Of a stretch of DNA of 37,705 nt, positions 1 to 10,051 are shown piece after piece. Numbering within the stretch: position 1 is the stretch's first letter; each line of letters opens with the position of its first letter. The position numbers were made by a program, and so were the translations under genes. A model generated the notes under the pieces. It was given only the letters and a program-made list of their open reading frames with translations, was not told the origin of the DNA and made no database searches. The stretch lies in the NCBI GenBank assembly GCA_002179805.1, contig NAVB01000981.1:1-37705 (forward strand). The letters are read 5' to 3'. Source of the stretch: Acanthamoeba lenticulata. Taxonomy: Eukaryota > Discosea > Longamoebia > Acanthamoebidae.

Positions 1-63
1 CCAAAGCGCGACATCTGACCTCGCTTCTTCAACCTGTCACTATGCTGCCTTTTGTCTTCATAG

Positions 64-1418
64 ACGTGGTGGAACGACAACCGATACGAGGGTGAGTGGA
101 AGGACGATGTGAAGCACGGCTATGGCGTCAAGACCTGGGCCAACGGCGACCGCTACGAGGGCGAGTGGCGAGACGGAACCAAGCACGGTTCGCCTCGGCT
201 CTCTCTTTCTCCTTTTCTCTCTCTATGGATCCTTACAATCTCTGCGAGTCCTGATCGACCTCTGCTCTACTTTACTCTCTTTGGTGCTCTGCCCATCATC
301 AACGCAGGCAAGGGCACCTACACGTGGGCCAACGGAGACAAGTATGTCGGTGAGTGGTTCGAGGACAAGAAGCATGGCAAAGGCGTCTTCCACTTTGCCA
401 ACGGCCGACGAAAAGATGGCACTTGGGACAATGACCTCAAACATGTACGCCCACCTGCCACCATTAGTTCACCTCCTTCTGTCCGTCTCGTCGCACAACC
501 AAACCAATCTGTCCACCATTTCTATCTCTCTCTCTCTCTCTTCTTTCTCATGCAGGGAGCGTTCACTTTCGTCGATGAGCGGTCGAAGGTGTACCTCCAG
601 ATCTATGAGGAAGGGAAGCTCATGTCTTCCGTTCTCAAGCAGGAGCACACGACAAGCGCATCATTTGCCCACTTTGTCTCAAGCGCGCAGCAATGGTGCG
701 GACTTACAGACCGGACGCTTGCGCTTGCTTGTGTACACGCTCTTGTCTCAATACCGTCGTGCTGTCCATCGTATACAGGTTCTCCGTGTTTGAAGATCAC
801 ATCAAGCAGCTGGAGGAGAAGAAGCTCGAGGTCGAGCAGCTACGCACGCAATACGAGAGTCGCAGCAACATGGAGCAGGAACTCAAGGGCAAGATCAAGG
901 AGCTGCAAACCAAGCTGCAGCTGGTGCAGGACGAAAACGCTCGCCTCATCGGTGGTGGCTCGGAACTTTGCACGCTTGGGGTACCCTAAAGACCACCACA
1001 ACTGGCTTGCGCCTTCCTGCGCCGCCGCGGCACCATCCTCTTGACGCCCTTGCACACGACGGTAAACCTTACACGCTATCTCCCTCATGTGCGGCACACA
1101 GGAGCTTCAAGTATTGGAACGCACACTCGAACGATCGCGTGCGCTCGTCTCCACGCGAATTTCAATCATGAACTCGCAGGTCGCGCTCGTCGAGAAGTCG
1201 CGCTGCATGCACTGTACTGAAAAGAACAAGGAGGTGCGAGACCACGCTCTTCCCCTTTGTCTGTCTTGATGGTGTCTGACATTGAAGAGGCGGCGCTGCA
1301 GGTCGTGTTTGTACCATGTGGGCACCGTGCGCTGTGCCAGGCCTGCGCTGGGCCGGTGCTTCTGTGCCCTGTCTGCGAGACTGCAATTGCCTCCAAGGTG
1401 GTGTCGTACGATACTTGA
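64..1418 (+). CDS. MORN-repeat, coiled-coil, RING-finger protein (5' end outside window)
   Basis: Six exons fit one frame: 64-187, 308-444, 556-695, 779-980, 1102-1233 and 1290-1418, giving the last 287 residues; the first exon follows an acceptor at 61-63, so the start lies upstream. Seen: MORN-type repeats (RYEGEWKDDVKHGYGVKTW, RYEGEWRDGTKHGKGTYTW, KYVGEWFEDKKHGKGVFHF); then an extended charged coiled coil (EDHIKQLEEKKLEVEQLRTQ onward) and a C-terminal C3HC4 RING finger (CMHC, then PCGHRALCQAC, then LCPVC). MORN repeats usually bind membrane lipids or partners, and RING-HC fingers recruit E2 enzymes, so a membrane-associated E3 ubiquitin ligase is inferred. The last acceptor could be 1289 or 1301; both keep frame. 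A CT-rich tract (about 524-545) lies in the second visible intron. Confidence 0.8.
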
Positions 1419-1699
1419 AGAGAGAGAAAGATGAAGTAATGAAGACAGGGAGGAAAAGAGAAAGCCATGTACATAAGCAGCCAAAAACCCAAGGGCAGAA
1501 ACCAAACACTCAACAAGAAGAAGGCGCTCTACCTGCCTGCGGCTGTGCGACGGGGAACGTGAAGAATTCGCAAAAAACTCCGTAGAGCCGGCTCGCTACG
1601 AACAGCCAGCCTGTTATCGTCAAATACAGCACTCTCGCTACACGACGTGGCGCACATCACCGTCTCGATCAGTATTCATTCTCTCAGTGTCGATCGAGA

Positions 1700-3046
1700 A
1701 TGATGAACTCGTCTGGCGCAACGCGCTTGCTGCTGGCGGGAATGGTGGCGCTCATCATTTTGAATTATTTCATTTTCTACAATGTCCTCGACCGACACGC
1801 TGGTGATGGCACCAATGATCCCGCCTCTGTCCGCCTTGATGTGGAGCAACTTTCCAAGCAAGTGGCGGTGGACATTCTCGAGCTGCAGCTCGCCCGTAAG
1901 GAGAATCGCATCAAGGAATTGGAGCAGCAAATCGTGTGGGCCAGGTCTGGCAACGGTCGCCCTTCTTCCAAGTCCACGCGGTCCAAGTCCAAGCAGGTTC
2001 TCCACGTTGGCTGGGAGTGGAAGGACCGTGAGACCAGGAAGGTGCGATTCTTTGATGGCAACGAGGCATTCGTCTACAAGACCACCTACGAAGGTTCCAT
2101 GGCCAATCCAAACACGCCCACCGTGGACTGGTGGAACTCTGTGGAGGTGCGCGCGTGGGAGATCGAAACCTTCTTCGTCTACAAGACCTTCCTTACTCCT
2201 GAGAGCTCCTTCATTGATTTCGGTGCCTGGATTGGGCCCACTCTCCTCTATGGCGCCACTCTCGTACGTAGCCTTTGTTGTGGGGACCTTCTCGCCGCGC
2301 TACACTACTACGACTTGTTGTTTTCCTTTAGTGTTTCTCACTCTCGGACCTCTTCACGTGATTGTGTGCCGCAGGCCAAGAACGCTTACGCCCTCGAGCC
2401 TGACCCATACGCCTTTAACGAGCTGCGCGCCAACGTGGCCCTCAACCCGAAACTGCAGGACCACACTTACATCTACTGGAAGTGCATCATGGACAAGCCG
2501 GGCATCTACCCCATGGGTGGAGGCGGTGGCGACAGCATGGGCTCGGTGGGCTCAGACAACCATCCCAAGAGCTGGAAGGTATAATGAGAGCTGGCCTCTG
2601 TATGGGAAGCTCATTTGCTGAGACCGGTTGTTCCCTTCACTTCAGGTCGACTGCATGACTCTGCCTCAGTTCATCGACGAGAACCAGATCGAGAACCTGC
2701 ACCTAATCAAGATGGACCCCGAAGGCGCCGAGCACATCATTCTCCCCGCGTTCAAGCAGTGGCTCATGCAGCAAAAGGTACTCTTTCTGAACGTTACACG
2801 CGTCGTTTATGCATTCTGCGCTCGGCTTCTTACCATCAAGCCTTTCAGGTCAAGCCGACGCTGTGGCTCAGCATTCACAAGTGGAATTACGGTCCTGGCG
2901 GCGAAGAGGCTGTTCTCGACGTGCTGCGCCTCTACAAGAGAGTGCACGAAGGCCACTTGGACCCGGTGAACTTGGACAACTATGTGCTCTGCTCCTTCTG
3001 CACCATCCTCGCGACAGACCTCGACGTCAAGATCTACCACGAGTAA
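1700..3046 (+). CDS. FkbM-family methyltransferase, predicted type II membrane protein
   Basis: Four exons, all joined in phase 0 (1700-2263, 2375-2578, 2646-2777, 2849-3046), encode 365 residues. Residues about 8-28 are one hydrophobic segment (LLLAGMVALIILNYFIFYNV) and act as an uncleaved signal anchor, followed by a short coiled coil (about 45-80). The catalytic part has the SAM-binding motif FIDFGAWIGPTLLYGATL, the acidic adenosine-binding YALEPDPYAFNELRANV, and the FkbM hallmark HLIKMDPEGAEHIILPA. FkbM enzymes O-methylate sugars and other hydroxyls. With a lumenal orientation, a Golgi or ER glycan methyltransferase is inferred; the substrate cannot be read from sequence. The GGGGG insertion near residue 238 is unusual. 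The second of two adjacent Met codons could also start. Confidence 0.88.
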
Positions 3047-3499
3047 GACGCTCGTCGGCGCAACGTGAACGAGGCTCACCCAGGCACTCAGACTGTGAAA
3101 GCTTTCACAACTTCTCTCTCTTGCTTACTTCGTTCGTTTCCCTCCTCTGCTTTCGGATCCGGCGTTTTCCTTCTTGTTCTTGTTCTTCTTCGCCTCGCTT
3201 CCGTGAGGCCTCTCGCTTGCCTCGGTCGGATCGACCTACCACACTGCGTGCACGTTTCGCTTTTTTTTCTTCTTCTGTGCGCCCTGAGCTTCATCACTCC
3301 CTCTTTCCTTTGATGTGTGTACAAAATGGGATTCCTACTTTTGTCGTAACTTTGCTTATTAGTACATCTGCACAGATGGAAAGTTACTGTTCTTTAAAAG
3401 GAAAAAAGTGGTCTGTAACGTTTGGGTGGCAAGCCGGTGAGATAGGGCCACTCCAAGCTTGCCATCCACCCACTGTGAGAGGTTCACGGGCGTCACCGT
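3047..3499. other. Intergenic stretch without a recognisable gene
   Basis: After the methyltransferase stop the sequence is pyrimidine-rich (CT/TTC runs about 3110-3300), then mixed composition. No family motif, tRNA or AATAAA signal was seen. It probably holds the methyltransferase 3' end and the old promoter of the lectin pseudogene. Confidence 0.5.
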
Positions 3500-4840
3500 A
3501 TGTTGTTTCCTTCACGAGATAAGCTGCTGGTCTTGCTGGTGGTGTACCTCGTGGGCGGTTGGGTGGAAGCGGCCAACCATCCCTCCGCCCACAGCAAAAC
3601 AATCCAAGGTATGACTGAGACTTGGAAAGAGCTCGCCTTCCCAACCATAGAACCCTCTTGGCTAAGTTGAACTCCATCTATGAAGACTACGATATCTTGT
3701 TCGGACTGAACAACATGGGCGCCAACACCAAATACTGGAGCTGATGGACCAAGGTTGGTGCCCTTAAAGCAGGCACGTCCAACCCTTCCGTGAAGACTTC
3801 AAGCACTACCTGCGCCTCCGTCAAGCTGTCATCTTCATTTACCCTCGTGTATACCAGCCGTCCCTGCAGCAGCGCCTTCCCCTACATCTGTGAACACATT
3901 CAAAATTCCTGAGAGGGAGCAGTATCAGGGGAGCTGATAGGGCTCTTCGCTGGAAGTGTGTGCAAGTTGACCAGCGACGAGGCCGACTATACATGCAAAG
4001 TGTACAACAAGCGTGTGATGACGCTTCATTCCCAACAGGAACACTATCACCAGCCTTGGGATGGTGGTGTCCAAAGACGTTTCTGGCTTGGCGGCCTCAA
4101 CGACAGCATCAACGCCAAGGTGTGCTGAAATGACGGCTAAGCGTTCAACTTTAACAAGTTTAACAACACTGCCCTTCGTGGCACCTCTCTTGTGTTGGAC
4201 AGTACCTTCCTCTACGACGACGAGGACCCTGATCATTGTTCGGTGAATGCAAACTGGCAGGCTGACCCACCAGATGCCCAGAACAGAGTGATCTCGCTGC
4301 TCGGCATTGGGCAACACCATCCCTGCACTTGGCAACTGCTTGAGCTTTACCGCCACCGTGATCACGACCACCCCTTCAAACACTCCCTCTGCGTGACGCC
4401 TACGCGCAGCCCACCAGCAGCCCCACGTCATCGCCATCGCCCACGCCCACCAGGACCCCGTCGCGCACGCCCACTCCCTCGGCCACACAGAGCCCGACCA
4501 ACTCGCCATCTAACTCGCCCAGTCGATCCAGCACTCCTTCTACCACGTCCTCTACTTCGCCTTCTTCGTCTGTGACTGCTACCACGACACCGAGCAACTC
4601 CTTCGAATACGCCATCAAAGTCGCCTGTCACCAACCTCCTCGAGTACCCGTTCGCGTACGCCAAGCCGCACGCAATCGCGTTCGCCCTCGAACTCGCGCA
4701 CGCTGAGCCGCACTCCCACGCCAACTCGCACGCCGAGCCGCACGCCATCGAATTCTCCCTCGAGCTCACGCACGCGGAGCAGCACTCCCACGCCAACGCG
4801 CACGTCAACACCCACTGTTACCAGCACGCCGACCCAATAA
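3500..4840 (+). pseudogene. Decayed C-type-lectin gene with Thr/Pro/Ser-rich stalk
   Basis: ATG at 3500 opens a good signal peptide (core LLVLLVVYLVGGWVEA) that runs to a plausible donor at about 3609. Downstream, two C-type-lectin-like remnants are readable: FGLNNMGANTKYWSW then FPYICEH (about 3690-3910), and FWLGGLNDSINAKVC with later Cys (about 4075-4350). They are broken by stops (TGA 3742-3744, another near 3908, two near 4125-4136) and by frame changes. From about 4410 a PTSSPSPTPTRTPSRTP stalk starts, changes frame near 4600-4650, then runs as RTPSRTPSNSPSSS to a stop at 4838-4840. No transmembrane segment follows, so the intact ancestor was probably secreted. The stalk resembles the flanks of the giant repeat gene at 10-26 kb. 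The antisense VGVGVR-type frames here are shadows of the stalk. Confidence 0.7.
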
Positions 4841-4974
4841 CCCACTCACCAAGCAGCTCAGCGCTGACGAAGTTCTGCATTCAATTATGATAAAAAAATA
4901 GTAATTTTTTATGTTTGTTTTGTTTTTTTTTTGCTTCACACGCCAGCATTTTCCCGCTCTTGGGCCCAAGCAAG

Positions 4975-7881
4975 ATGTTGGGACTGTTCTCGAAGCTCGT
5001 GAATTCGCCTGCGAAACCGAGCCCCTACGTCGGCGTAGCGGAGACCGAAGACTTTTAGTGCGTGTTCTCGCCTCATCGCGAACCATTTCATTGAGCTAAT
5101 CTCTTGGATCTCCTGCTTTTGAAGCTTCGAGGATTTGCTTTCCGCCTTGAATCAGGACAGCGTGCGCATTGTGGTATGCAACACTCCCTGTACAATCTTG
5201 CAGCCTCCGTCTCTGACCACGCTGCGTGCAGTTCTACCAAGAACGAGCTGGGCAGGGAAGCGCAGAGCTGCTCTTTGACTCCCATGCCGTGGCGAAGCCC
5301 CGCGAGGCGCCGCACAAGGGCAAAGAGCAACACAGCAGCAATGCCAGAGACAAACCAGCCGACGGCGTCGCTCCGCCACCACACAAGGTACGCTCACTAC
5401 GCTCGCGACGTGACCGTGACTGCGTCCTCGAATCGCCTCACCCATGAACAGAAACTGCCGCCGTCACTGGGCGAGATGATCTTCGGCACGATGCCCATGT
5501 CGCTCGAGGGCCGAAGCAGCAAGATGCACTTTCTTCCCTCACTCGACATCGTACGACCCACTTGTGCCACCCCCAGGCGACTTTTTCATCAGCGCATTCG
5601 CGTGCTATGCGCACGCTGACATGCGCATCATCATCATGATGACCTCTTCTTCTTCTTCTTGTCCTCGTCGGTAGGTGTTGATCTCGCGACTGGTCACCCT
5701 TCGCCTTCGCCAAGGCTTCAAGGTCACCTTTGCCGTCGGCGTTCTGTTTGATGTATATAACGCCTTCTTGTCCTTCTTCCTCCCGAGCGTGTCATCCTTG
5801 ATCGTTGTCTTCTCAACGTTACGAACTCAAACTCCATCGTTCTATCGGGCAGATCAAGTTTCGCGACTTTCTGCTGTGGCACTTTGGGAGCGGGGTGGAG
5901 CGGGAGGTGGACCACCTCCTTCGCCACTTCCTGCGCACCGTCATGTCGCCCGAATGCCCCGCCTCGCTCGAGGTGCGCCTCTTCCCCCTCTCCCCTCCCC
6001 CTTCTCTTCTTCTTCTCCTCCTCGAGAGCTCGGCCCTCACCGCCTCCCTCTCCATCGCCGGTATCATCATCATCAACCAGGCCTTTCAGGCAGAGCCCAA
6101 CTTGGTGCGGGCGGTCCACAACTTTCGAACAGCCTTCAATCGGCTGGTCTCGGCGCCGCGCCTCGACGTACGCCTCTCTCTTATCGCGCCTTCGTCTGGC
6201 GTGGCCCGCCGAGGCCCTGCGGTTATTGAAAGAGGCCTTTTGGGGGGACAGCGAGTGATGTGGGTCGACATCTTTGTGAAGGGCGCGGACTCGGAGCGAC
6301 GCGAGGCCGCCACCGACTTTCTGTGCACGCTCGAAGCCATGCGGGCGCGGTGGGACAGCCCGCGTAGCGGCTACTTCCTCTCGACTCTGGTCACTTCCCT
6401 CCTCGCCACCGATCTCTCGTGGACTCTCTCCTTCACTTCCTCTTCTTCTTCTTCTTCCTCTTCTCCATCATCTTCGTCTTCGTCTTCGTCGCCGTGGCTT
6501 CCATCGTCGCGCACGATCCTCACGGGCCTTGGGCCGTCGCACCTTCGACCGCTCCTCTCCCTCCTCTCCTATTTTGTGCGGCCACGCGGGCCCACGCTGC
6601 CGACGACGTCGCCTCTCGGGGGCCTCTTGTCCGCCCACGACGCCAGCGACGACGGCACCGCCATCGCTGACGACCGACCAACACCCACGACCCGAGAGTA
6701 CCGCCTCTCCCGTGCCTTAAATATTATGATATTATATTATTATTTTTTTTTAAAAAAAATATGTTAATTAATATTTGATCAATTTTTATTTGTGCTTCCC
6801 AAAAGGGAGCGACGAGAAAGCATTGGAGGAGCGTTGGAGGAGGTCTCGGTGGCCCACCTGAGTATGTTTCCGCTCGATCAGCCCGGCCCGGACCACCTGG
6901 GCTCCGGCCTCGACCTCAACAGCTCCATCCTCGCCGCCCGATGCGAGCTCGCGCAAACGCTCTTTGCCTCTTGCCTTCCCTACTACTCGGACCACTTTGG
7001 TACGCCCTATTGCCTCGCTGCGACCCCGCCTGGCCGAGTCTCACACTGTCGAGTGCGCTGCGTGCAGTGCTGATGGGGACGGGCAAGCCCGACTCGGAGG
7101 CCGACTTCACACAGCGCGTGCAGCACGACGTCAAGGCGCGAGCCGTGCAGGCCGGCCAGGCCTACTGCCTGGTCGCTGATGTGGCCAGCCTGCAATGCCA
7201 AGTCGTTTGCTGCGGGCACGATCCGTCCGCCAGCACGTCATCGTCGTCGTCATCGTCATCATCATCATCACCTTCTTCGCCTCCTCCGGTTTCCTCCTCC
7301 TCCACCGGCGTCGGTGCCCCGACGGCGGTGACCACCATGAGCGGCCGGCCGGCCGGTTGCTCTGACTTTGTGCGCGAGAGTCTCATCGCCACGGAGGGCC
7401 TCTGGAAGTCAGGCCTCCCACCAGAGGGCTGCGTCCAATACCTGGAGGACAGGTGCAGTCTCCTTAGTGTCTCTGTTTCATCATCATCATCATGTAGCCG
7501 ACCTTCTGATGCATCACACCCACATCATCACACAGATTGCAGCAGCTGCTGGAGCTGAGCCGCCTGCTGGGCGAGTATCTGGCTTCGTTGGACTCATCGT
7601 CAACCACCAGCAACGTTGGACAGGCCAAGGCGCCTTCGCCTCGGAAGCCGGCGCGGATCACGCTGGCCGAGGCGGCGAGCCGGCTCGGGCTGGCCGTGGC
7701 CGACGCCAACCTCCTGCTTTCGCTCACGCTCGTCGCCGCGCCACACGCCGCGCCGCAGCAGCAGGCGGACCCGCGGACGCCGGCGGCGCCAATGGGCTTC
7801 CCATCTCTGGCGGCCGATGGGATCGCACTCCAGCCGCCCTTCGCCGCGGCCCACTTCCACCGGCGCCTGCAGCAGCACTGA
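4975..7881 (+). CDS. FNIP: Folliculin-interacting protein (FNIP) homologue
   Basis: Eleven exons join with matching phases: 4975-5057, 5125-5173, 5232-5387, 5452-5550, 5675-5722, 5853-5972, 6081-6167, 6252-6697, 6806-6999, 7068-7452, 7536-7881; product 670 residues. Family hallmarks in order: N-terminal DSVRIVFYQE and ELLFDS; LGEMIFGTMPMSLEG (about 102), the FNIP N-domain signature; GYFLSTLVTSLLATDLSW then LLSLLSYFV (about 255-320); DHFVLMGTG (about 426) and AYCLVADV; GLPPEGCVQYLEDR joined to LQQLLELSRLLGEYL (about 542-571), the C-terminal signature. In other eukaryotes FNIP pairs with folliculin through longin and DENN domains at the lysosome, acts as GAP towards RagC/D and contacts AMPK, so a nutrient-sensing role is inferred. 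Two poly-Ser loops (6436-6490, 7240-7310) are low complexity. The sixth intron could end at 6080 or 6089. Confidence 0.88.
6698..6805 (+). other. AT-rich intron inside the FNIP gene
   Basis: This 108-nt intron has donor GTACCG and acceptor AAAAG. Its middle (6718-6790) is nearly pure A/T, in sharp contrast with the GC-rich exons around it. Phase (2 nt before, 1 nt after) restores an Arg-Glu-Glu junction and the family alignment, which supports removal. Confidence 0.6.
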
Positions 7882-8059
7882 TGAAGAACGGAGGACGAGA
7901 GGTCAGCGCACGTCCGCCGAAATTTTGAAGAAGTAGTAAATCGAAGAAAAATCAAACGCCGGCAATGGAGCGCAATGTTCGGCCATTATTGACATCGATT
8001 TCACTTCCTTGAAGGAGAGAAGAATCAAATAGGGGATAACTTGCTCACACTAGATTGAG

Positions 8060-9660
8060 ATGAGGGCAAGCGGGGTACTTGCTGAGCGCAAGATTACGCG
8101 CACGCTTTACAAAGCGCTGATGCATTCGGCACGCACTTTTGAAAGGGAACCAGGCCTCAAGGCGCTTCTCTCCCGAAACAGCAGCCCACTGATGAAGTCC
8201 ACGCCGACCGAGGAGGAATCTTCATGCTTAAGTGAGCTCTACGATGAGTTTCTGGGTTCGCAACAAGCGTGCTTCTATCACCCGGAACTGGCAACACAGT
8301 CCACCCTGCCAGACATCATCAGGCGACGCTTCCGCCAGCCCTTGCCCCCTTCACCTGAGGTACGTCGCGCAATACACCGTTATCGGCACTGTGGCCTCAT
8401 GCTGTACACGCGTGGGCGTGACGTTCCTGCCAGGCGAGGGAGGCCGCAGTGGACGCTGGCTTTCGCGCCCTCCAGCACCTGGAGGAGGCCACCGCCGTGG
8501 GGCGCTCTATCGGGCTCATCAACACGCCGGACAGGCCAATAGAACAGGAGAGGCAGGCACAGCCAGAGACTAAACGACCGCTGGCCCGAGCGGCCTCGAT
8601 GGCGGAGGTAGGCGCGGGCATGCTCCTCGTCCCGCACCCGCTGCTCATGGATCCCTTCTGGCATCACACGGTCATCCTCTTGCTCAACTATTCACCAGAG
8701 ACCGGGGCTTATGGGGCGGTCATCAACCGACCTGGTGCGGTCCCCCGCTTGCCCTCCAAGCCCTTTTTCGCCAGCTGTGCTGACGCTTGATGGCTGTTAT
8801 GTCGACAGAGAGCCGCTTCTTCATGAGGACGGCGGAAGATGGCCAAGACGACAAGGCCGACAAAAAGAGCGAGGGGACGACCATACCAGAGGCCTTTAAG
8901 ACGTTCTACGGTGGACCCGTGGCGTGGTCCGACCTCTACTGGCTGAGCCGAGCCGAACCGACAACACTGCCGCCTGCTCAAGAGGTCTACCCGGGCCTCT
9001 CTTACGGCCGCACCCACGCCATCTTTGACTGGGGCCGACCCAGCTGGCCCGACGCGAGCACCACGAGCCCAGCCGGCGAGCCGACAAAGTCAAGCACCGC
9101 CCAGGCAGAGGAGGAGAACGGCAAGAACGAAAAGGAGTCAGATGCGGGCCTAATCGTCTCGGTTGAGCAACGAACGGGGACCACGTTGACGGTGCGAATG
9201 TGGAGCAACCCCGACGTCAAGTGGTTCAACGGCGTCGCATCCTGGACGCCCGGCCAGCTCGAACGCGAGTTTCAGGAAGGTGAGATCGAGCGTCTCGCCA
9301 AATCAACTTCCACTCACGCGCGCGCGTGTTGGTGTGTCGTCGACTGCAATGTCTGCAGGGACGTGGTTTGTGGCGCGACCAGAAGGAACCGAGGTCGTGT
9401 TCCCGGACCCGCCGCTCTTCAGCACGGTGAGCCTGCCGCCCGGCGAAGTGGTCGACGTGGCCGACCGGGACAAGCAGACCCGCGTGTGGGCCGACCTGCT
9501 GCGCGCCATGGGCGGGCCCTATGAGCCGCTCGCGCGGTTTGGCTCCTTGCCCCGTCCCAAGAGCGACCAGAGCGAATTCACCGACGACATGGACATGGAG
9601 GACGACGAGGAGGAGGAGGAGACGACGGAGGAGGAGAAGCCAGGACGAAGGGACGACTAA
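8060..9660 (+). CDS. AlgH/UPF0301 (DUF179) protein with LYR-like N-terminal region
   Basis: Exons 8060-8359, 8434-8734, 8809-9279 and 9359-9660 join in phase to 457 residues. The AlgH core is clear: GAGMLLVPHPLLMDPFWHHT and VILLLNYSPETGAYGAVINR (about 160-200), FYGGPVAWSDLYWL (about 233), KWFNGVASWTPGQLEREFQE joined across the last intron to GTWFVARPEG (about 340-370), VWADLLRAMGG near the end. Bacterial AlgH proteins have no settled biochemical role; plant and protist versions are often organellar. The first 130 residues (LYKALMHSARTFE, LPDIIRRRFRQP, then a helix FRALQHLEE) resemble the Complex-1 LYR fold of mitochondrial iron-sulfur and respiratory assembly factors; this match is weaker. 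An acidic tail (DDMDMEDDEEEEE) closes the protein. A 60-residue Lys/Glu/Ser-rich insertion splits the AlgH domain. Confidence 0.85.
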
Positions 9661-10051
9661 CGCTTTGCGGGCGAGGAGCAGATGGTGACGAAGCGAAGAC
9701 GAAGAGGGGTAATTAGCTCAATTTGACAACGCGTGGATAAAACGGCCCACACATGTGTTGTCTCCAGCTGCGCATGTCTGCCAAATAAACGAACGTTGCA
9801 ACGCCAACCAGGGCAACGCCAACTGCCCTGCAACCAAAAAGGAAAATCACTTCTCCTCAAATAGACGGGATCTTGTTCAAAAAGGAAGGCGACACGCCAA
9901 GGGGGACAGAATTGGTAGGTGGCGTGATATGGATCTGCAACCGGTTTCCAGCGCAATGCTAGCGTTTGACGCCAGAGGAAAGAGCGGCCGTTAAAGAAAT
10001 CAACTCTGAATCAACCACTGCGCCAGGGGCGCATGTGAGCATCATCATCAC
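9661..10051. other. Intergenic region between AlgH gene and giant stalk gene
   Basis: Holds the AlgH 3' end and, by position, the promoter of the giant gene. No convincing TATA box, conserved RNA or additional coding frame was recognised; small open frames here lack any family motif. Confidence 0.5.
9784..9789 (+). terminator. Possible poly(A) signal of the AlgH gene
   Basis: AATAAA lies 124 nt after the AlgH stop and before the giant gene on the same strand. Position is reasonable; no transcript evidence. Confidence 0.35.

Noticed and set aside
4428..4845. Minus-strand frames with VGVGV or ACELAWECGSAC repeats
   Set aside because: Antisense shadows of the TPSRTP stalk in the lectin pseudogene; no start context or domain.
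5058..5124. FNIP start read as a 27-codon peptide ending at TAG
   Set aside because: Using the GTGCGT donor that begins at 5058 and the acceptor at 5124 restores a Tyr codon and runs straight into the conserved VRIVFYQE block, so the stop is intronic.
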